Shown in pieces: positions 16,142 through 24,942 of a stretch of DNA of 35,830 bases. The notes below the pieces were generated by a model, which was not told the origin of the DNA, did no database searches, and saw only the letters and a program-made list of their open reading frames with translations. Source of the DNA: Lachnospiraceae bacterium (lineage in GTDB: Bacteria > Bacillota > Clostridia > Lachnospirales > Lachnospiraceae); contig JALETS010000118.1 of the NCBI GenBank assembly GCA_022781395.1, positions 1-35,830 of the forward strand, in the 5' to 3' direction. Position 1 is the first letter of the stretch; every line of letters begins with the position of its first letter. The position numbers and the translations under genes are program-made.

Positions 16142-16990
16142 CTAACCTTTAACCGATCCTGCCGTCAGACCACTGTAAATCTGCTTCTGACAGGTAATGA
16201 ATACAATCAGTGCCGGCAACAGTGATATGATAACGCCTGCACAGATCAGATTGTACTTGCTTCCCAATGGCCCCACGAAAGTATAAAGGGAGGTTGCTAC
16301 TGTGGGCAGATTCTTCTTGTCCTGCAGATACAGATTTGCCGAATAGTATTCATTGTAGGTTCCCACACCTTTTAAGATACAGGAGGTAACAATAGCCGGT
16401 TTCAAAAGCGGCAGGAGGATCTTATAGAAGATTGTGAAATAGGAAGCTCCGTCCACAATAGCTGACTCATCCAACGATACATCTATATTCTCAAAGAACT
16501 GAATATAAATATAAATCGAAATGACATCGGTGCCGCACATCATAATAATGTATCCTATCAAGGAATTGATGAAGTGCAGATTATACATGATCTCATAAAC
16601 TGCTACCTGCATGGCAACACCCGGAAGCAAGGATGCAAACAGGAATAAGTTGCGGATCAACCCGTTACCCGGGAATTTGAAACGATTTAATACATAAGCA
16701 AGCTGGGTTCCCACAAATACCGATACAATCAGTACACATACCAGAATAATGGTTGAGTTGATAAATGCTCTTCCCATATTTGCTTTCTGAAATGCCTGAA
16801 CAAAGTTGTCAAAATTCAACCAGCTTTCCGGCAGTACCATAACATTGGTCTGCTGATATTCCCTGTCTGTCTTGAAGGCTGTGATGACACAGGAAATGAT
16901 TGGCAGTACAGCTACAAAGGAAAAGAATACCAGTGAAAAATATTTGAGGAAAATCGTTATGAATTTTCCGAGTTTCTGTACAACTGTCAT
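16142..16990 (-). CDS. Mannooligosaccharide ABC importer permease (MalG type)
   Basis: Inner-membrane permease of 282 residues, type I importer with about six helices. The cytoplasmic EAA loop, which docks the ATPase, is visible as ESAIVDGASYFTIFYKILLPLLKPA. It pairs with the MalF-type permease encoded immediately upstream: that gene's TAA stop is directly followed by this ATG, with GGGGAG as ribosome site. The ATPase subunit is not encoded in the window; in related bacteria a shared MsmK-like ATPase serves several such importers. Substrate is inferred from the operon. Confidence 0.88.
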   Translation of the reverse strand: MTVVQKLGKFITIFLKYFSLVFFSFVAVLPIISCVITAFKTDREYQQTNVMVLPESWLNFDNFVQAFQKANMGRAFINSTIILVCVLIVSVFVGTQLAYVLNRFKFPGNGLIRNLFLFASLLPGVAMQVAVYEIMYNLHFINSLIGYIIMMCGTDVISIYIYIQFFENIDVSLDESAIVDGASYFTIFYKILLPLLKPAIVTSCILKGVGTYNEYYSANLYLQDKKNLPTVATSLYTFVGPLGSKYNLICAGVIISLLPALIVFITCQKQIYSGLTAGSVKG

Positions 16991-17992
16991 TTATCTCCCC
17001 GCCTTTCTCTGTGCCATTTTAGCCAGTTTCTTATCACGTTTCGCCGTTGCGTTCAAATCTTCATCTTCTGCATTCTTGAAAACGTATTTAAAGAACAGTT
17101 TCTGCAAAACCGTAACAGTCATAATAATCAGTAAGAGCACAATCGCCATGGCAGATGCCAGACCAACCTTCTGCTGTGTATGAGCAATCTCATGCATAAC
17201 TACGAAGTAAGTACCGGTTCCGTTAGCACCGCTTGTTATAACATAAGGCGGCTCGAAAGCACTCAGGGAACCTGTGATGGATAAAATAACATTCAATGTA
17301 ATAATTGTTTTTATGCTGGGCATAATAATATATTTAAACTGTTGGAATCTATTGGCACCATCTAACATAGCCGCTTCATACAATTCGGAATCCACAGACA
17401 TAATGGCTCCTATGAAAAGAACCATATTTTGTCCGAAATAGCGCCATACCGATGTGCCAACCAGAGAAATATTATTTATACTCTGGTCTTTTAACCAATA
17501 CGGAAGATTTTCAAGTTCAAATCCACACCACTGAAGAACTGTATCAAACACGAATCCTCTTGTGTAGAAAAATTTAAAGATAAAACCAATTGCAATACCA
17601 TTAATCAGGTAAGGGAAGAACATAAATCCCTTGAAAATGCTGCCACCTTTTACTTTAAAGCTCAAGACCGTTGCCAGATATAAAGATAAGGCAAGCTGTA
17701 CAATAGAACCACCCATATAATATAAGCTCAACTTCAGAGCTCCGAAACAGTCTTTTCTTTCAAATACCTTAACATAATTATCGAGTCCGATGAATTTTCT
17801 TGCCCCGATATATTTCATCTTGTAAAAACTAAATCCAAACATCTCTGCGAAAGGCAGATATGTAAAAGTAAATAATAACAATAGCGGAATAATCATGAAT
17901 GCTGCCATGACAAAGATCTTCTGTCCGTCTCTGCTGCTTGCCCACTCCCCAAATGTTCTTTTACGTTTTGCCGCCTGCGTTACTGTTGCCAT
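16991..17992 (-). CDS. Mannooligosaccharide ABC importer permease (MalF type)
   Basis: Inner-membrane permease of 333 residues with an extra N-terminal helix (residues 26-50) and about six transmembrane helices in all. The EAA loop reads EAAMLDGANRFQQFKYIIMPSIK. ATG at 17992 is chosen because AGGAGGAG lies about 7 bases upstream; the frame stays open to 18037, but that part lies inside an intercistronic hairpin. It forms the translocation channel with the adjacent MalG-type protein and accepts sugar from the lipoprotein encoded at 18085-19530. Confidence 0.9.
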   Translation of the reverse strand: MATVTQAAKRKRTFGEWASSRDGQKIFVMAAFMIIPLLLLFTFTYLPFAEMFGFSFYKMKYIGARKFIGLDNYVKVFERKDCFGALKLSLYYMGGSIVQLALSLYLATVLSFKVKGGSIFKGFMFFPYLINGIAIGFIFKFFYTRGFVFDTVLQWCGFELENLPYWLKDQSINNISLVGTSVWRYFGQNMVLFIGAIMSVDSELYEAAMLDGANRFQQFKYIIMPSIKTIITLNVILSITGSLSAFEPPYVITSGANGTGTYFVVMHEIAHTQQKVGLASAMAIVLLLIIMTVTVLQKLFFKYVFKNAEDEDLNATAKRDKKLAKMAQRKAGR

Positions 17993-18013
17993 ACACACTC
18001 TCCTCCTGATAGC

Positions 18014-18044
18014 TTGAGCCGGGGAGAAAACTCCCACGGCTCAA
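18014..18044. other. Intercistronic stem-loop after the binding-protein gene
   Basis: TTGAGCCG (18014-18021) pairs with CGGCTCAA (18037-18044), and an inner GGGAG/CTCCC adds five pairs apart from one bulge. No U-tract follows. Such stems after a binding-protein gene usually protect its mRNA and lower expression of the permeases, as in malE-malF. Confidence 0.6.
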
Positions 18045-18084
18045 TATATCTTCAATCACTACTTCTCTATTAAGCAATCGGATC

Positions 18085-19530
18085 TTAGTATAATACTTCG
18101 ATACCGCAAGCTTCCTGTGCATCGTTCCACTTAGCAGTCCAATCTGCCATGATATCATCATAGCTCTCGGAACCTGTAGCTGCTGCTTCAACGATTGCCT
18201 GAACCTTAGCGTCACCGCCTGCATTGAAGGAAAGTTCGGATTCTGCGTTCATCTCGTTCATGAAATCTTCTTCACCCGGAAGAGATGTTAAGTTAGTCAC
18301 AACATTTACGCCATCAAATACGAAGGATGTCTCTGCTGTCTTGGAAATCGGGTAACCACCTTCGAAGTCACACCAGCCGGACTCTTCAACCATCCACTTA
18401 ACAAATACCATAGCTGCTGCCTTGTTATCGTCAGAGGAATTTACATTGATACCATAGCAGTAATCAGGTCCTGCTGTAGTATACTGCTGTCCGTTAACAG
18501 TGATAGGGAAAGGCATATATCCAATATCGTCCGGGTTGTCTCCTGCTGCCTTCATCTGTGCAATAGCCCAGGAACCAAGTACCATAGTACCAATCTCGCC
18601 ATTGTTGATCATTGCTTTACAGCCTTCCCAGTCAGTTGTTGTATAGTCTTCCTCAATCAGGCCGTTTGCAACTGCATCATAAAGGATCTTATATAACGCA
18701 TATGCGCCTGTACCATCACCGTTATCTTTGAAAGGTTCAGCAGTGTGAACAAATTTCTGATTTAACCATGTCTCATCGCCTGTTGTGATTGCACCTAATA
18801 ATGCATCCCACTGGCCACCCATGGTCCAGCCTGCTGCATAGTTGGTGTAAAGCGGAATCGCATCTGTGTTATCCTTGATTGCCTGTAATGCTGCAATGAA
18901 TTCATCGGGAGTCTTAGGAAGTTCTGTAATACCTGCATCCGCAAACACTTTCTTATTGTAAAGAATACCCTGTGCATTTCCCATGTAACCGATACCGTAG
19001 CAGTTGCCTTCAGCATCTTTCCACTGATCAGCGAAGTTAACGTACTGAGACATATCTTCTACAGTTCCGTAAGGAACGAAGTAGGTAGAAAGGTCTGCTG
19101 CGTCTACTGCCGGGATAAACATTATGTCGCCCCAGTCACCTGTGGAAAGACGAAGTAAGGCATCTTCCTGATAATCTGTAACACCTTCTGTCTCAACAGT
19201 GATGTTCGGATATACTTCGTTAAATCTTGAAACCAAATCAGCTATTGTTCCATCTTCCTCACGGTCTGTCTTGTGATGAATGAATTTAATAGTTGTTGTA
19301 AGATCTGTATAGTCCTCTCCCAGCTTGATGGAGCCATATGTAAGGCCACCTTCTTCTGCTGTACCTTCTGCAGGAGCTTCTTCTGCTGCATCATCCGCAG
19401 GAGCTTCCTCTGCCGTCTCTTCTGTTGCAGGAGCCTCTGTAGCTGCTTCGTCAGAAGAACCACCACATCCTACTAACGAGAACGTCATGGCTGCTGCTAA
19501 AGTAAGTGCTAAAACTTTTCTCAGTTTCAT
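18085..19530 (-). CDS. Mannooligosaccharide-binding lipoprotein (ABC importer)
   Basis: Extracellular substrate-binding lipoprotein of 481 residues. The N-terminal signal peptide ends in lipobox LVGC, with the lipidated Cys22. A low-complexity tether of Ala, Glu, Thr and Pro (about residues 27-65) follows, then a cluster 1/SBP_bac_1 fold with YGIGYMGNAQGILYNKKVF and a Trp/Tyr-rich C-terminal lobe. ATG at 19530 follows AAGGAGG; an earlier in-frame ATG at 19560 lies before that ribosome site. It is the first gene of the mannan operon and would deliver (acetylated) mannooligosaccharides to the two permeases. Specificity is inferred from the genes that follow. Confidence 0.9.
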   Translation of the reverse strand: MKLRKVLALTLAAAMTFSLVGCGGSSDEAATEAPATEETAEEAPADDAAEEAPAEGTAEEGGLTYGSIKLGEDYTDLTTTIKFIHHKTDREEDGTIADLVSRFNEVYPNITVETEGVTDYQEDALLRLSTGDWGDIMFIPAVDAADLSTYFVPYGTVEDMSQYVNFADQWKDAEGNCYGIGYMGNAQGILYNKKVFADAGITELPKTPDEFIAALQAIKDNTDAIPLYTNYAAGWTMGGQWDALLGAITTGDETWLNQKFVHTAEPFKDNGDGTGAYALYKILYDAVANGLIEEDYTTTDWEGCKAMINNGEIGTMVLGSWAIAQMKAAGDNPDDIGYMPFPITVNGQQYTTAGPDYCYGINVNSSDDNKAAAMVFVKWMVEESGWCDFEGGYPISKTAETSFVFDGVNVVTNLTSLPGEEDFMNEMNAESELSFNAGGDAKVQAIVEAAATGSESYDDIMADWTAKWNDAQEACGIEVLY

Positions 19531-19573
19531 AATAATGTTTTCCTCCTTTTGATTTCGCATGTTTTTAAGTGCT

Positions 19574-19630
19574 AAGTTAATTTATTTAACTTTAATTTAA
19601 GTATACATCGCTTTACATTTTAATCATCAA
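19574..19630 (-). promoter_or_regulatory. Promoter and operator of the mannan operon
   Basis: Minus-strand TTGATG (19625-19630) stands 17 bases from TGTATA (19602-19607), or 19 from TATACT (19600-19605). Overlapping the -10 is TAATTTAAGTA (19593-19603, plus-strand reading), an 11-mer that is also found in the lacI promoter. Directly downstream is a palindrome AAGTTAA-N5-TTAACTT (19574-19592). The placement fits repression by the LacI protein encoded at 20905. Confidence 0.45.
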
Positions 19631-19990
19631 TTATTATTGTCTATTATATATTATTTTTGTCTATATTGTTTGTTTTTACCTTTTATACAATTTTGTATCT
19701 TCATTTTTGTGCATTTTTACGTCTTTTACTTGTTTTTAACTTTCGTTTTTTAGTTATGTTAATTAATATATTGCTTAAACGCTTTAGGCTTCTCTTTAAG
19801 GAATCGCTTATTCCTCCTATTCCAAACACTTTTCGCCTAATTATTTAGCTTTAATTTAGCTAAATATTGGCGATTATTGTTTTTTTTATATGATTATTGT
19901 AATATAGATATATCAGGATTACAGTCAGATACTGCTTGCAGAAATGCCAATGTAAAATTTACAGACTGAGAGAAAGGTATGGTTATTACT
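19631..19990. other. AT-rich divergent regulatory region, no gene seen
   Basis: Between the binding-protein gene and the AraC gene I see no credible ORF. Contents worth noting: a LacI-like core TTAAACGCTTTA at 19775-19786, and an 11-bp-spaced direct repeat ATTTAGCT at 19843-19850 and 19854-19861, the latter inside palindrome TTTAGCTAAA. These are possible AraC or LacI sites; none is proven. Confidence 0.4.
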
Positions 19991-20893
19991 ATGAATTATA
20001 ATGAAACCTTTTTATATGCAATCAAAGACAAGAGCAGCCTTCCCAAAGGTGTTACCCCTTCCTTTTTCATAGGAACCCCCTATCCTATATTAGAAGAAAC
20101 AGAAAATAAACTGCTCACCATTCTGTCCGGAGGAACCGTGGAAGTGCCGGAAGAATTTGTCCTGCCTATGCAACCATTGGACTGCCATATGCTGCTATAT
20201 ACCAAAAAAGGCTGTGGAACGCTGCGGCTTCCGAAGAAAACATATCAATTAGAAGCTGGAAGTCTTCTTTATCTGGATTGCAGCATTTCCCCTGAATGGG
20301 AGATAGAAATGTCTGAGCCGGGATGGCAATACACTGTTTTCTTTATCAAAGGTGACCAGCTATCCTATTATGAATCATTGGTACCTTTTTCACAGGCTGT
20401 ATTGATAACAGTTTCTTCCTATTCCATCATCCTTCCCAGTCTGGAGAAACTATTGCAGCAGGGTAACAGCGCCACTCTCCGCAATAAATTAGTGGATGCA
20501 AGTGTTTTAAACAGCATTATTACTGAACTTTGGATTGAAGCCTTTCATATGGAAGCGCCGGAGCGGAAATGTCCTTCATACTTAATAGAGATCAAACAGA
20601 CACTGGATACCTTCTTCATGAACCCCCTTCGTCTGGATGACTTAGAAAGTAAATACCATATCAGTAAATATCGTATTTGTCGGGAATTTTCGTCTGTCTT
20701 TGGAATACCGCCGCTCAAATATTTAAACAAACGACGTATGGAAATTGCTAAAAATCTGCTGTTGTCTACCGATAAACATATCCACGAAATTGCCAGTGAA
20801 CTTGGATATGAAAATACAAATCATTTTATTAATTTATTCAAAAAGGAAACCGGCCTGACACCTATGGTGTATCGGGACACGATTTCCTCATAA
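19991..20893 (+). CDS. AraC-family transcriptional regulator
   Basis: DNA-binding regulator of 300 residues. The N-terminal half is a cupin-like sensor domain (PLDCHMLLYTKKG, LEAGSLLYLDCS). The C-terminal 100 residues hold two helix-turn-helix motifs, the second being HEIASELGYENTNHFINLFKKETGLTP, a textbook AraC signature. ATG at 19991 is preferred over the in-frame ATG at 19979, since AGAAAGG then lies 13 bases upstream, the same spacing as at the esterase gene. It is divergent from the mannan operon and probably activates it in response to a sugar; convergent with the lacI gene, 11 bases from its stop. Confidence 0.88.
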   Translation: MNYNETFLYAIKDKSSLPKGVTPSFFIGTPYPILEETENKLLTILSGGTVEVPEEFVLPMQPLDCHMLLYTKKGCGTLRLPKKTYQLEAGSLLYLDCSISPEWEIEMSEPGWQYTVFFIKGDQLSYYESLVPFSQAVLITVSSYSIILPSLEKLLQQGNSATLRNKLVDASVLNSIITELWIEAFHMEAPERKCPSYLIEIKQTLDTFFMNPLRLDDLESKYHISKYRICREFSSVFGIPPLKYLNKRRMEIAKNLLLSTDKHIHEIASELGYENTNHFINLFKKETGLTPMVYRDTISS

Positions 20894-20904
20894 CATATAC
20901 AATA

Positions 20905-21939
20905 TTAATTTATTTTCCCGGGTATGACACTTTCCTTGTAAATAATCTTTCCGTTTACTACTGTCACACCCGGCTTGTAATTTTCATTGGAGATTTTTCG
21001 TATCATCTTCTTAATGGTGTGCTTTGCCATCTCCTTCATATCCACTTCGTAAGTTGTAATTCTTACATCGCACAACCCGGGTGGCTGATAGTTATCATAT
21101 CCCACTACCGAAATATCCCTTGGCACCCGGTAGCCTTCCTGCTCCAGTTTTCGCACCAGCATAGCTGCTGCCACATCATTATTACACACAAACGCCGTAG
21201 GCATTTTATCCGGAAGTTCCATCTCAAAATCGCAATCAGACCGTCCTGTCTGTGGATTTCTGTCGTGAAGAATCCATTTCGGATTCACCTCTATTCCATG
21301 CTCATACAGAGACTTCACATATCCAAAATAACGATCCGTTATGCTCTCGGTAAACAGTACATTACCCACGAAAGCAATATCCCGATGTCCCATATTGAAC
21401 AGATAGTTTGTCATGACATACATACCATAATAGCTGTTGGAAATGACGGCATCACAAATGTCATTCTTATCATGAAAATCCAGAAAGATCACAGGAATCT
21501 CCACCCGTGCCATTAATTCTTTCAGATAATTGTCACGCAAAAGTCCAATAATGACAAGACCATCTGTTTTTCTCTCCTGTACCAGTTTCGGCAGGTTCAG
21601 ATTCTCTTCATCCTCTGCCAGCAATACCTCCAGCATGGTAAAACATCCTTTCTGCACTGCCGCCGTTGCCACTTCCTGATACAATTTCCAGTAAAAGGAT
21701 TCATATTTATCCAGAAACCGGTCGGATACAATCACGCCGATCGTATAGCTTTCATTCTGTTTCGCTCTTTCCCGATACAAGGTAGAAGCAGTCTTGTATC
21801 CCATCTCTTCTGCCTGCTTTTTGATTTTAGCTCGGAGTTCCTCGCTTACACCCTTTTGATCAGACAGTGCTTTAGATACCGTGACCGTACTAACTCCCAT
21901 TACTTTGGCGATATCTGCCATTTTCACCGCTTTTGCCAT
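20905..21939 (-). CDS. LacI-family transcriptional repressor
   Basis: Repressor of 344 residues. The N-terminal helix-turn-helix reads MADIAKVMGVSTVTVSKALSDQKGVS, followed by the hinge and a periplasmic-binding-protein-like sugar domain (about 60-340) with the usual AFVCNNDVAAAMLVRKLEQEG and DISVVGYDN motifs. ATG at 21939 follows GAGGAAG. Its promoter overlaps a 30-bp palindrome, pointing to autoregulation, and the same half-site lies on the mannan-operon promoter. It is a candidate mannan repressor, probably released by a mannooligosaccharide or mannosyl-glucose. Confidence 0.92.
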   Translation of the reverse strand: MAKAVKMADIAKVMGVSTVTVSKALSDQKGVSEELRAKIKKQAEEMGYKTASTLYRERAKQNESYTIGVIVSDRFLDKYESFYWKLYQEVATAAVQKGCFTMLEVLLAEDEENLNLPKLVQERKTDGLVIIGLLRDNYLKELMARVEIPVIFLDFHDKNDICDAVISNSYYGMYVMTNYLFNMGHRDIAFVGNVLFTESITDRYFGYVKSLYEHGIEVNPKWILHDRNPQTGRSDCDFEMELPDKMPTAFVCNNDVAAAMLVRKLEQEGYRVPRDISVVGYDNYQPPGLCDVRITTYEVDMKEMAKHTIKKMIRKISNENYKPGVTVVNGKIIYKESVIPGKIN

Positions 21940-21979
21940 AACAACTTCCTCATATTTTCTATATCTTCCATCTCTTGTT

Positions 21980-22031
21980 TATAATTTAAGTAACCCTACC
22001 TAAATTATAAAGTAATTCAGTTTGTTGTCAA
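21980..22031 (-). promoter_or_regulatory. lacI promoter with overlapping palindromic operator
   Basis: On the minus strand TTGACA (22026-22031) and TATAAT (22004-22009) are 16 bases apart. The -10 is the outer edge of an imperfect palindrome at 21980-22009 with arms TATAATTTA and TAAATTATA and matching GTA/TAC inside. A protein bound there would cover the -10 box. Confidence 0.65.
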
Positions 22032-22065
22032 CACTTTGCAGGAAAATTTTACAACAAAATCCCCC

Positions 22066-23829
22066 CTACATCTGCAACTGCCGCAGTTGATAAAACTCAC
22101 CTTTTTTCTCCATCAGTTCCTCATAACTGCCGAATTCTTTCAGTCCGCCTCTGCCCACCACAGCAATGTAATCTGCATTCTTAATAGTGGCCAGCCTGTG
22201 TGCTACAATTAGTGTAGTGCGATTCTGTACCAGGTTGTCGGTCGCCACACGGATTTTTTCTTCCGAAATACTGTCCAATGCCGAAGTGGCTTCATCCAGA
22301 ATCAATATTTTCGGGTCCCTGATAAAAGCTCTTGCAATTGAGATTCTCTGGCGCTGTCCTCCGGAGAGATTACTGCCATGCTCCATAACCATTGTGTCCA
22401 GACCATCCGGAAGCTGTGCAATAACCTCTGTCAGATTAGCAGCCTCCACAACCTCCTGCAGACGTTCCTCAGAGATATCTTCTTTCCCATAAGTAATATT
22501 TTCCCGAATCGTTCCCGAAAACAGAATCGGAGTCTGCGGTACAACAGCAATGTGGCTTCGATAGCTGTGCAGATCAATTTCTTCTATATCATAGCCGTCA
22601 ATCAACACCTTTCCTGCGGTGGCGTGCAGAAAGCCGATTACCATATTCAGGATCGTGGTCTTTCCGGCACCGGATTCTCCTACAAAAGCAATGGTCTGAC
22701 CTGCCTCTATCTTCAAGTTCAGATGTTCAAACACCGGCTGGTCACCATCCAGATACCGGAAACCGGTATCCTGAAATGTAATTTCTCCGTGCACAAAAGG
22801 CAGTTTCTTCTTATTATAGTTATCCTCCACGTCATGAGAAAGCAGAACATCCGCAATAGAATCTACGGATTCCAGCCCCTTTGCAATCGTGGGCAACAGC
22901 GTAATTATCCCGGACACCTGTGCCACAATAGTGCCGAAATAGGTCTGATACATGACGACTTCACCCACACTGATTTTGCCTTTACTTGCCAGATAACCCG
23001 TAAACCCTAAACAAAGCACCTGAAAAATCTGAAAAGCAACCCAGCTGATAGAGGAAAAGTAGGACTGTACTATGTCCAGTCTGAGTCCTGACTTCGCCAC
23101 ATGCCGAAGCTGATAATCCATTTTATCGGTTTCCTGCTGTTCCAATGCGTGTGCTCTGGTTACGGGAATCATATCTATCATTTCCATCACATGAACCGAT
23201 GTTTCCTCCATATCCTTACGGAACTCTTTGTTATATCTCTTGATCTTACCTTTGAACGTTACCATAATAAGAACCGCTACCGGTATTGTTCCGATAAAGA
23301 AAGCAAAGACCGTAAGGCTCTTAGTCACTACAACCGCCAATGCCACTGCAACATTCAGGATAATACTCAAAACAGTAATGAAAATCTGAGAAGACAATGT
23401 CTCAATCTGTTCCACATCACGCATAATCTTGGACTGCAATCTGCCGGATTGCATCTCCTTATGGTATGTAATGGATAATTGCTGCAGTTTCCGAACAAGC
23501 GCGCTACGCAAATCCTGTTCCACATTCCGGATTGCCCTGGCGTAAAACAGTGTATGAAAATAATTGGTCAGAACATTCTGGGCTATTATTACTACCATAA
23601 TTATTACATTAATTATAATTCTTCTGCCCGCATCTGCCCCCGGATTCGTTACGATGTTAATGATGTTCGAGGTAACAATCGGCAAAACCCATACCGGTGA
23701 ATGCTTGATAACAAAAAACACAACGGATAAAAACAATTCCGGATAATGCCCCTTATAGATTCCAAATAATGTTTTTAAGGAATGATTCTGATTTCGTTTA
23801 AAAGTATCCAGCAAAGTTCCCTTTTCCAT
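22066..23829 (-). CDS. ABC exporter, fused membrane and ATPase domains
   Basis: Half-transporter of 587 residues. The six-helix exporter domain spans about 30-320 and the ATPase domain 345-587. Walker A GESGAGKTT, signature LSGGQRQRISIAR, Walker B ILILDEATSALD and H-loop VAHRLAT are all canonical, so it can work as a homodimer. Drug, peptide or lipid exporters share this plan; substrate unknown. ATG at 23829 follows GAGGAAAG. It begins 23 bases after the GH113 mannanase gene, with no terminator between, so the two are probably co-transcribed. Confidence 0.9.
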   Translation of the reverse strand: MEKGTLLDTFKRNQNHSLKTLFGIYKGHYPELFLSVVFFVIKHSPVWVLPIVTSNIINIVTNPGADAGRRIIINVIIMVVIIAQNVLTNYFHTLFYARAIRNVEQDLRSALVRKLQQLSITYHKEMQSGRLQSKIMRDVEQIETLSSQIFITVLSIILNVAVALAVVVTKSLTVFAFFIGTIPVAVLIMVTFKGKIKRYNKEFRKDMEETSVHVMEMIDMIPVTRAHALEQQETDKMDYQLRHVAKSGLRLDIVQSYFSSISWVAFQIFQVLCLGFTGYLASKGKISVGEVVMYQTYFGTIVAQVSGIITLLPTIAKGLESVDSIADVLLSHDVEDNYNKKKLPFVHGEITFQDTGFRYLDGDQPVFEHLNLKIEAGQTIAFVGESGAGKTTILNMVIGFLHATAGKVLIDGYDIEEIDLHSYRSHIAVVPQTPILFSGTIRENITYGKEDISEERLQEVVEAANLTEVIAQLPDGLDTMVMEHGSNLSGGQRQRISIARAFIRDPKILILDEATSALDSISEEKIRVATDNLVQNRTTLIVAHRLATIKNADYIAVVGRGGLKEFGSYEELMEKKGEFYQLRQLQM

Positions 23830-23852
23830 GATTGCTTTCCTCTTGTATTTTA

Positions 23853-24782
23853 TTATTTATTCCGGTAAAAATCTCTGATAACCGTTTCTGCAGGCTTTCC
23901 ATAGATGTCATAGCCTCTGTCCTTCAAAGCCGCCTGCAGGGAATGCTGCTTCCATGCCCAGTCCCACATACAGAAGCCTTCTACAAAATCACGTTTTCCG
24001 GCCTTTTCAAACATCCTGTTGTACCACGCTGCCTGTTCCTCCAGATTCAGCGCTCCCCGCACGGTCCAGTCATTGGGAACTCTTGCAGAGCCCTCCGTTG
24101 ACATACATCCAGTCTCTGCAAAAAAGAACGGCTTTTTAAACTTTCTGACAATCGCCTCAATTCTGTCTAGTTGACTATCCCAGTCATCAATCGGATAGTA
24201 GCCACTGGAAGATATCACATCCACACAATCCCACCAGGTCACGTTATCTTCCTGGTACTTATCCGTGTTATAAGAGACCGGTCCGTCATATACGGTACGT
24301 ATATCAGCAATCAGTTGTCTCCACTCATTCTCCCGATGCTCCGACATCACCATTTCACAGCCGGCAATAAACATCTCACAGCCGGTCTGCTTCGCAATTC
24401 CCGCATAATGCATCTGAAATTCGGTATAGCTTGCAAACCAGTTACACCATTTGGGTTCACAAGGCACATCCTTATCAAAGAAATTGATATGGGCGCGCCA
24501 GGTACCGTTTTTACAGTTTGCAGTTGGCTTCAGCGCCACCCTAAGACCCTTGACATGAATATAATTGATCATCCTGATAAGCTCCTCATCAGACATAGTC
24601 GCCTGACTATTATAGTCAATCGTTTCTGACTGCGGCGTATCCTGCACACCATTAGGCACCAGAATGATAAAATTTGCCCCTGTTCTCTCTATCAGATGAT
24701 CCATACTTGTATATGCCTCTTTAGTTTCAAAGCTTCCTCTTCCCGCAAATGCTCCGAAGGTAATTCCCTTGATATATTCCAT
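23853..24782 (-). CDS. GH113 beta-mannanase, cytoplasmic
   Basis: A (beta/alpha)8-barrel glycosidase of 309 residues resembling GH113 endo- or exo-acting beta-1,4-mannanases. Putative acid/base Glu143 lies in AGCEMVMS and nucleophile Glu223 in FFAETG; the 80-residue spacing equals that of AaManA (Glu151/Glu231). The start IKGITFGAFAGRGSFET is typical of the family. There is no signal peptide, so it acts on imported oligosaccharides, as the reducing-end mannose-releasing RiGH113 does in Roseburia intestinalis. ATG at 24782 is chosen since AAGGAG lies about 10 bases upstream; the open frame further upstream overlaps the divergent AraC promoter region. Confidence 0.88.
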   Translation of the reverse strand: MEYIKGITFGAFAGRGSFETKEAYTSMDHLIERTGANFIILVPNGVQDTPQSETIDYNSQATMSDEELIRMINYIHVKGLRVALKPTANCKNGTWRAHINFFDKDVPCEPKWCNWFASYTEFQMHYAGIAKQTGCEMFIAGCEMVMSEHRENEWRQLIADIRTVYDGPVSYNTDKYQEDNVTWWDCVDVISSSGYYPIDDWDSQLDRIEAIVRKFKKPFFFAETGCMSTEGSARVPNDWTVRGALNLEEQAAWYNRMFEKAGKRDFVEGFCMWDWAWKQHSLQAALKDRGYDIYGKPAETVIRDFYRNK

Positions 24783-24942
24783 CTGTCGTTTCTCCTTTTC
24801 TTCACTATACAAAGCCGTCCATCCCATCCTAATTTCCCGGCCTCTGATAAAAACAATATAGCAACTCCTCCCCTGCAATGCTATAATAAAAGCACACAAA
24901 AATTGTACAAATCTCTTATCATACATGAGAAAGGATTGGAAA

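Noticed and set aside
19657-19848. Hydrophobic 63-codon frame in the AraC-binding protein spacer
   Set aside because: Composition follows from the T-rich strand; no ribosome site, and it would occupy a divergent promoter region.
22378-23010. Open frame of 210 codons on the plus strand
   Set aside because: Antisense to the ABC exporter ATPase domain and with the skewed composition of a shadow frame.
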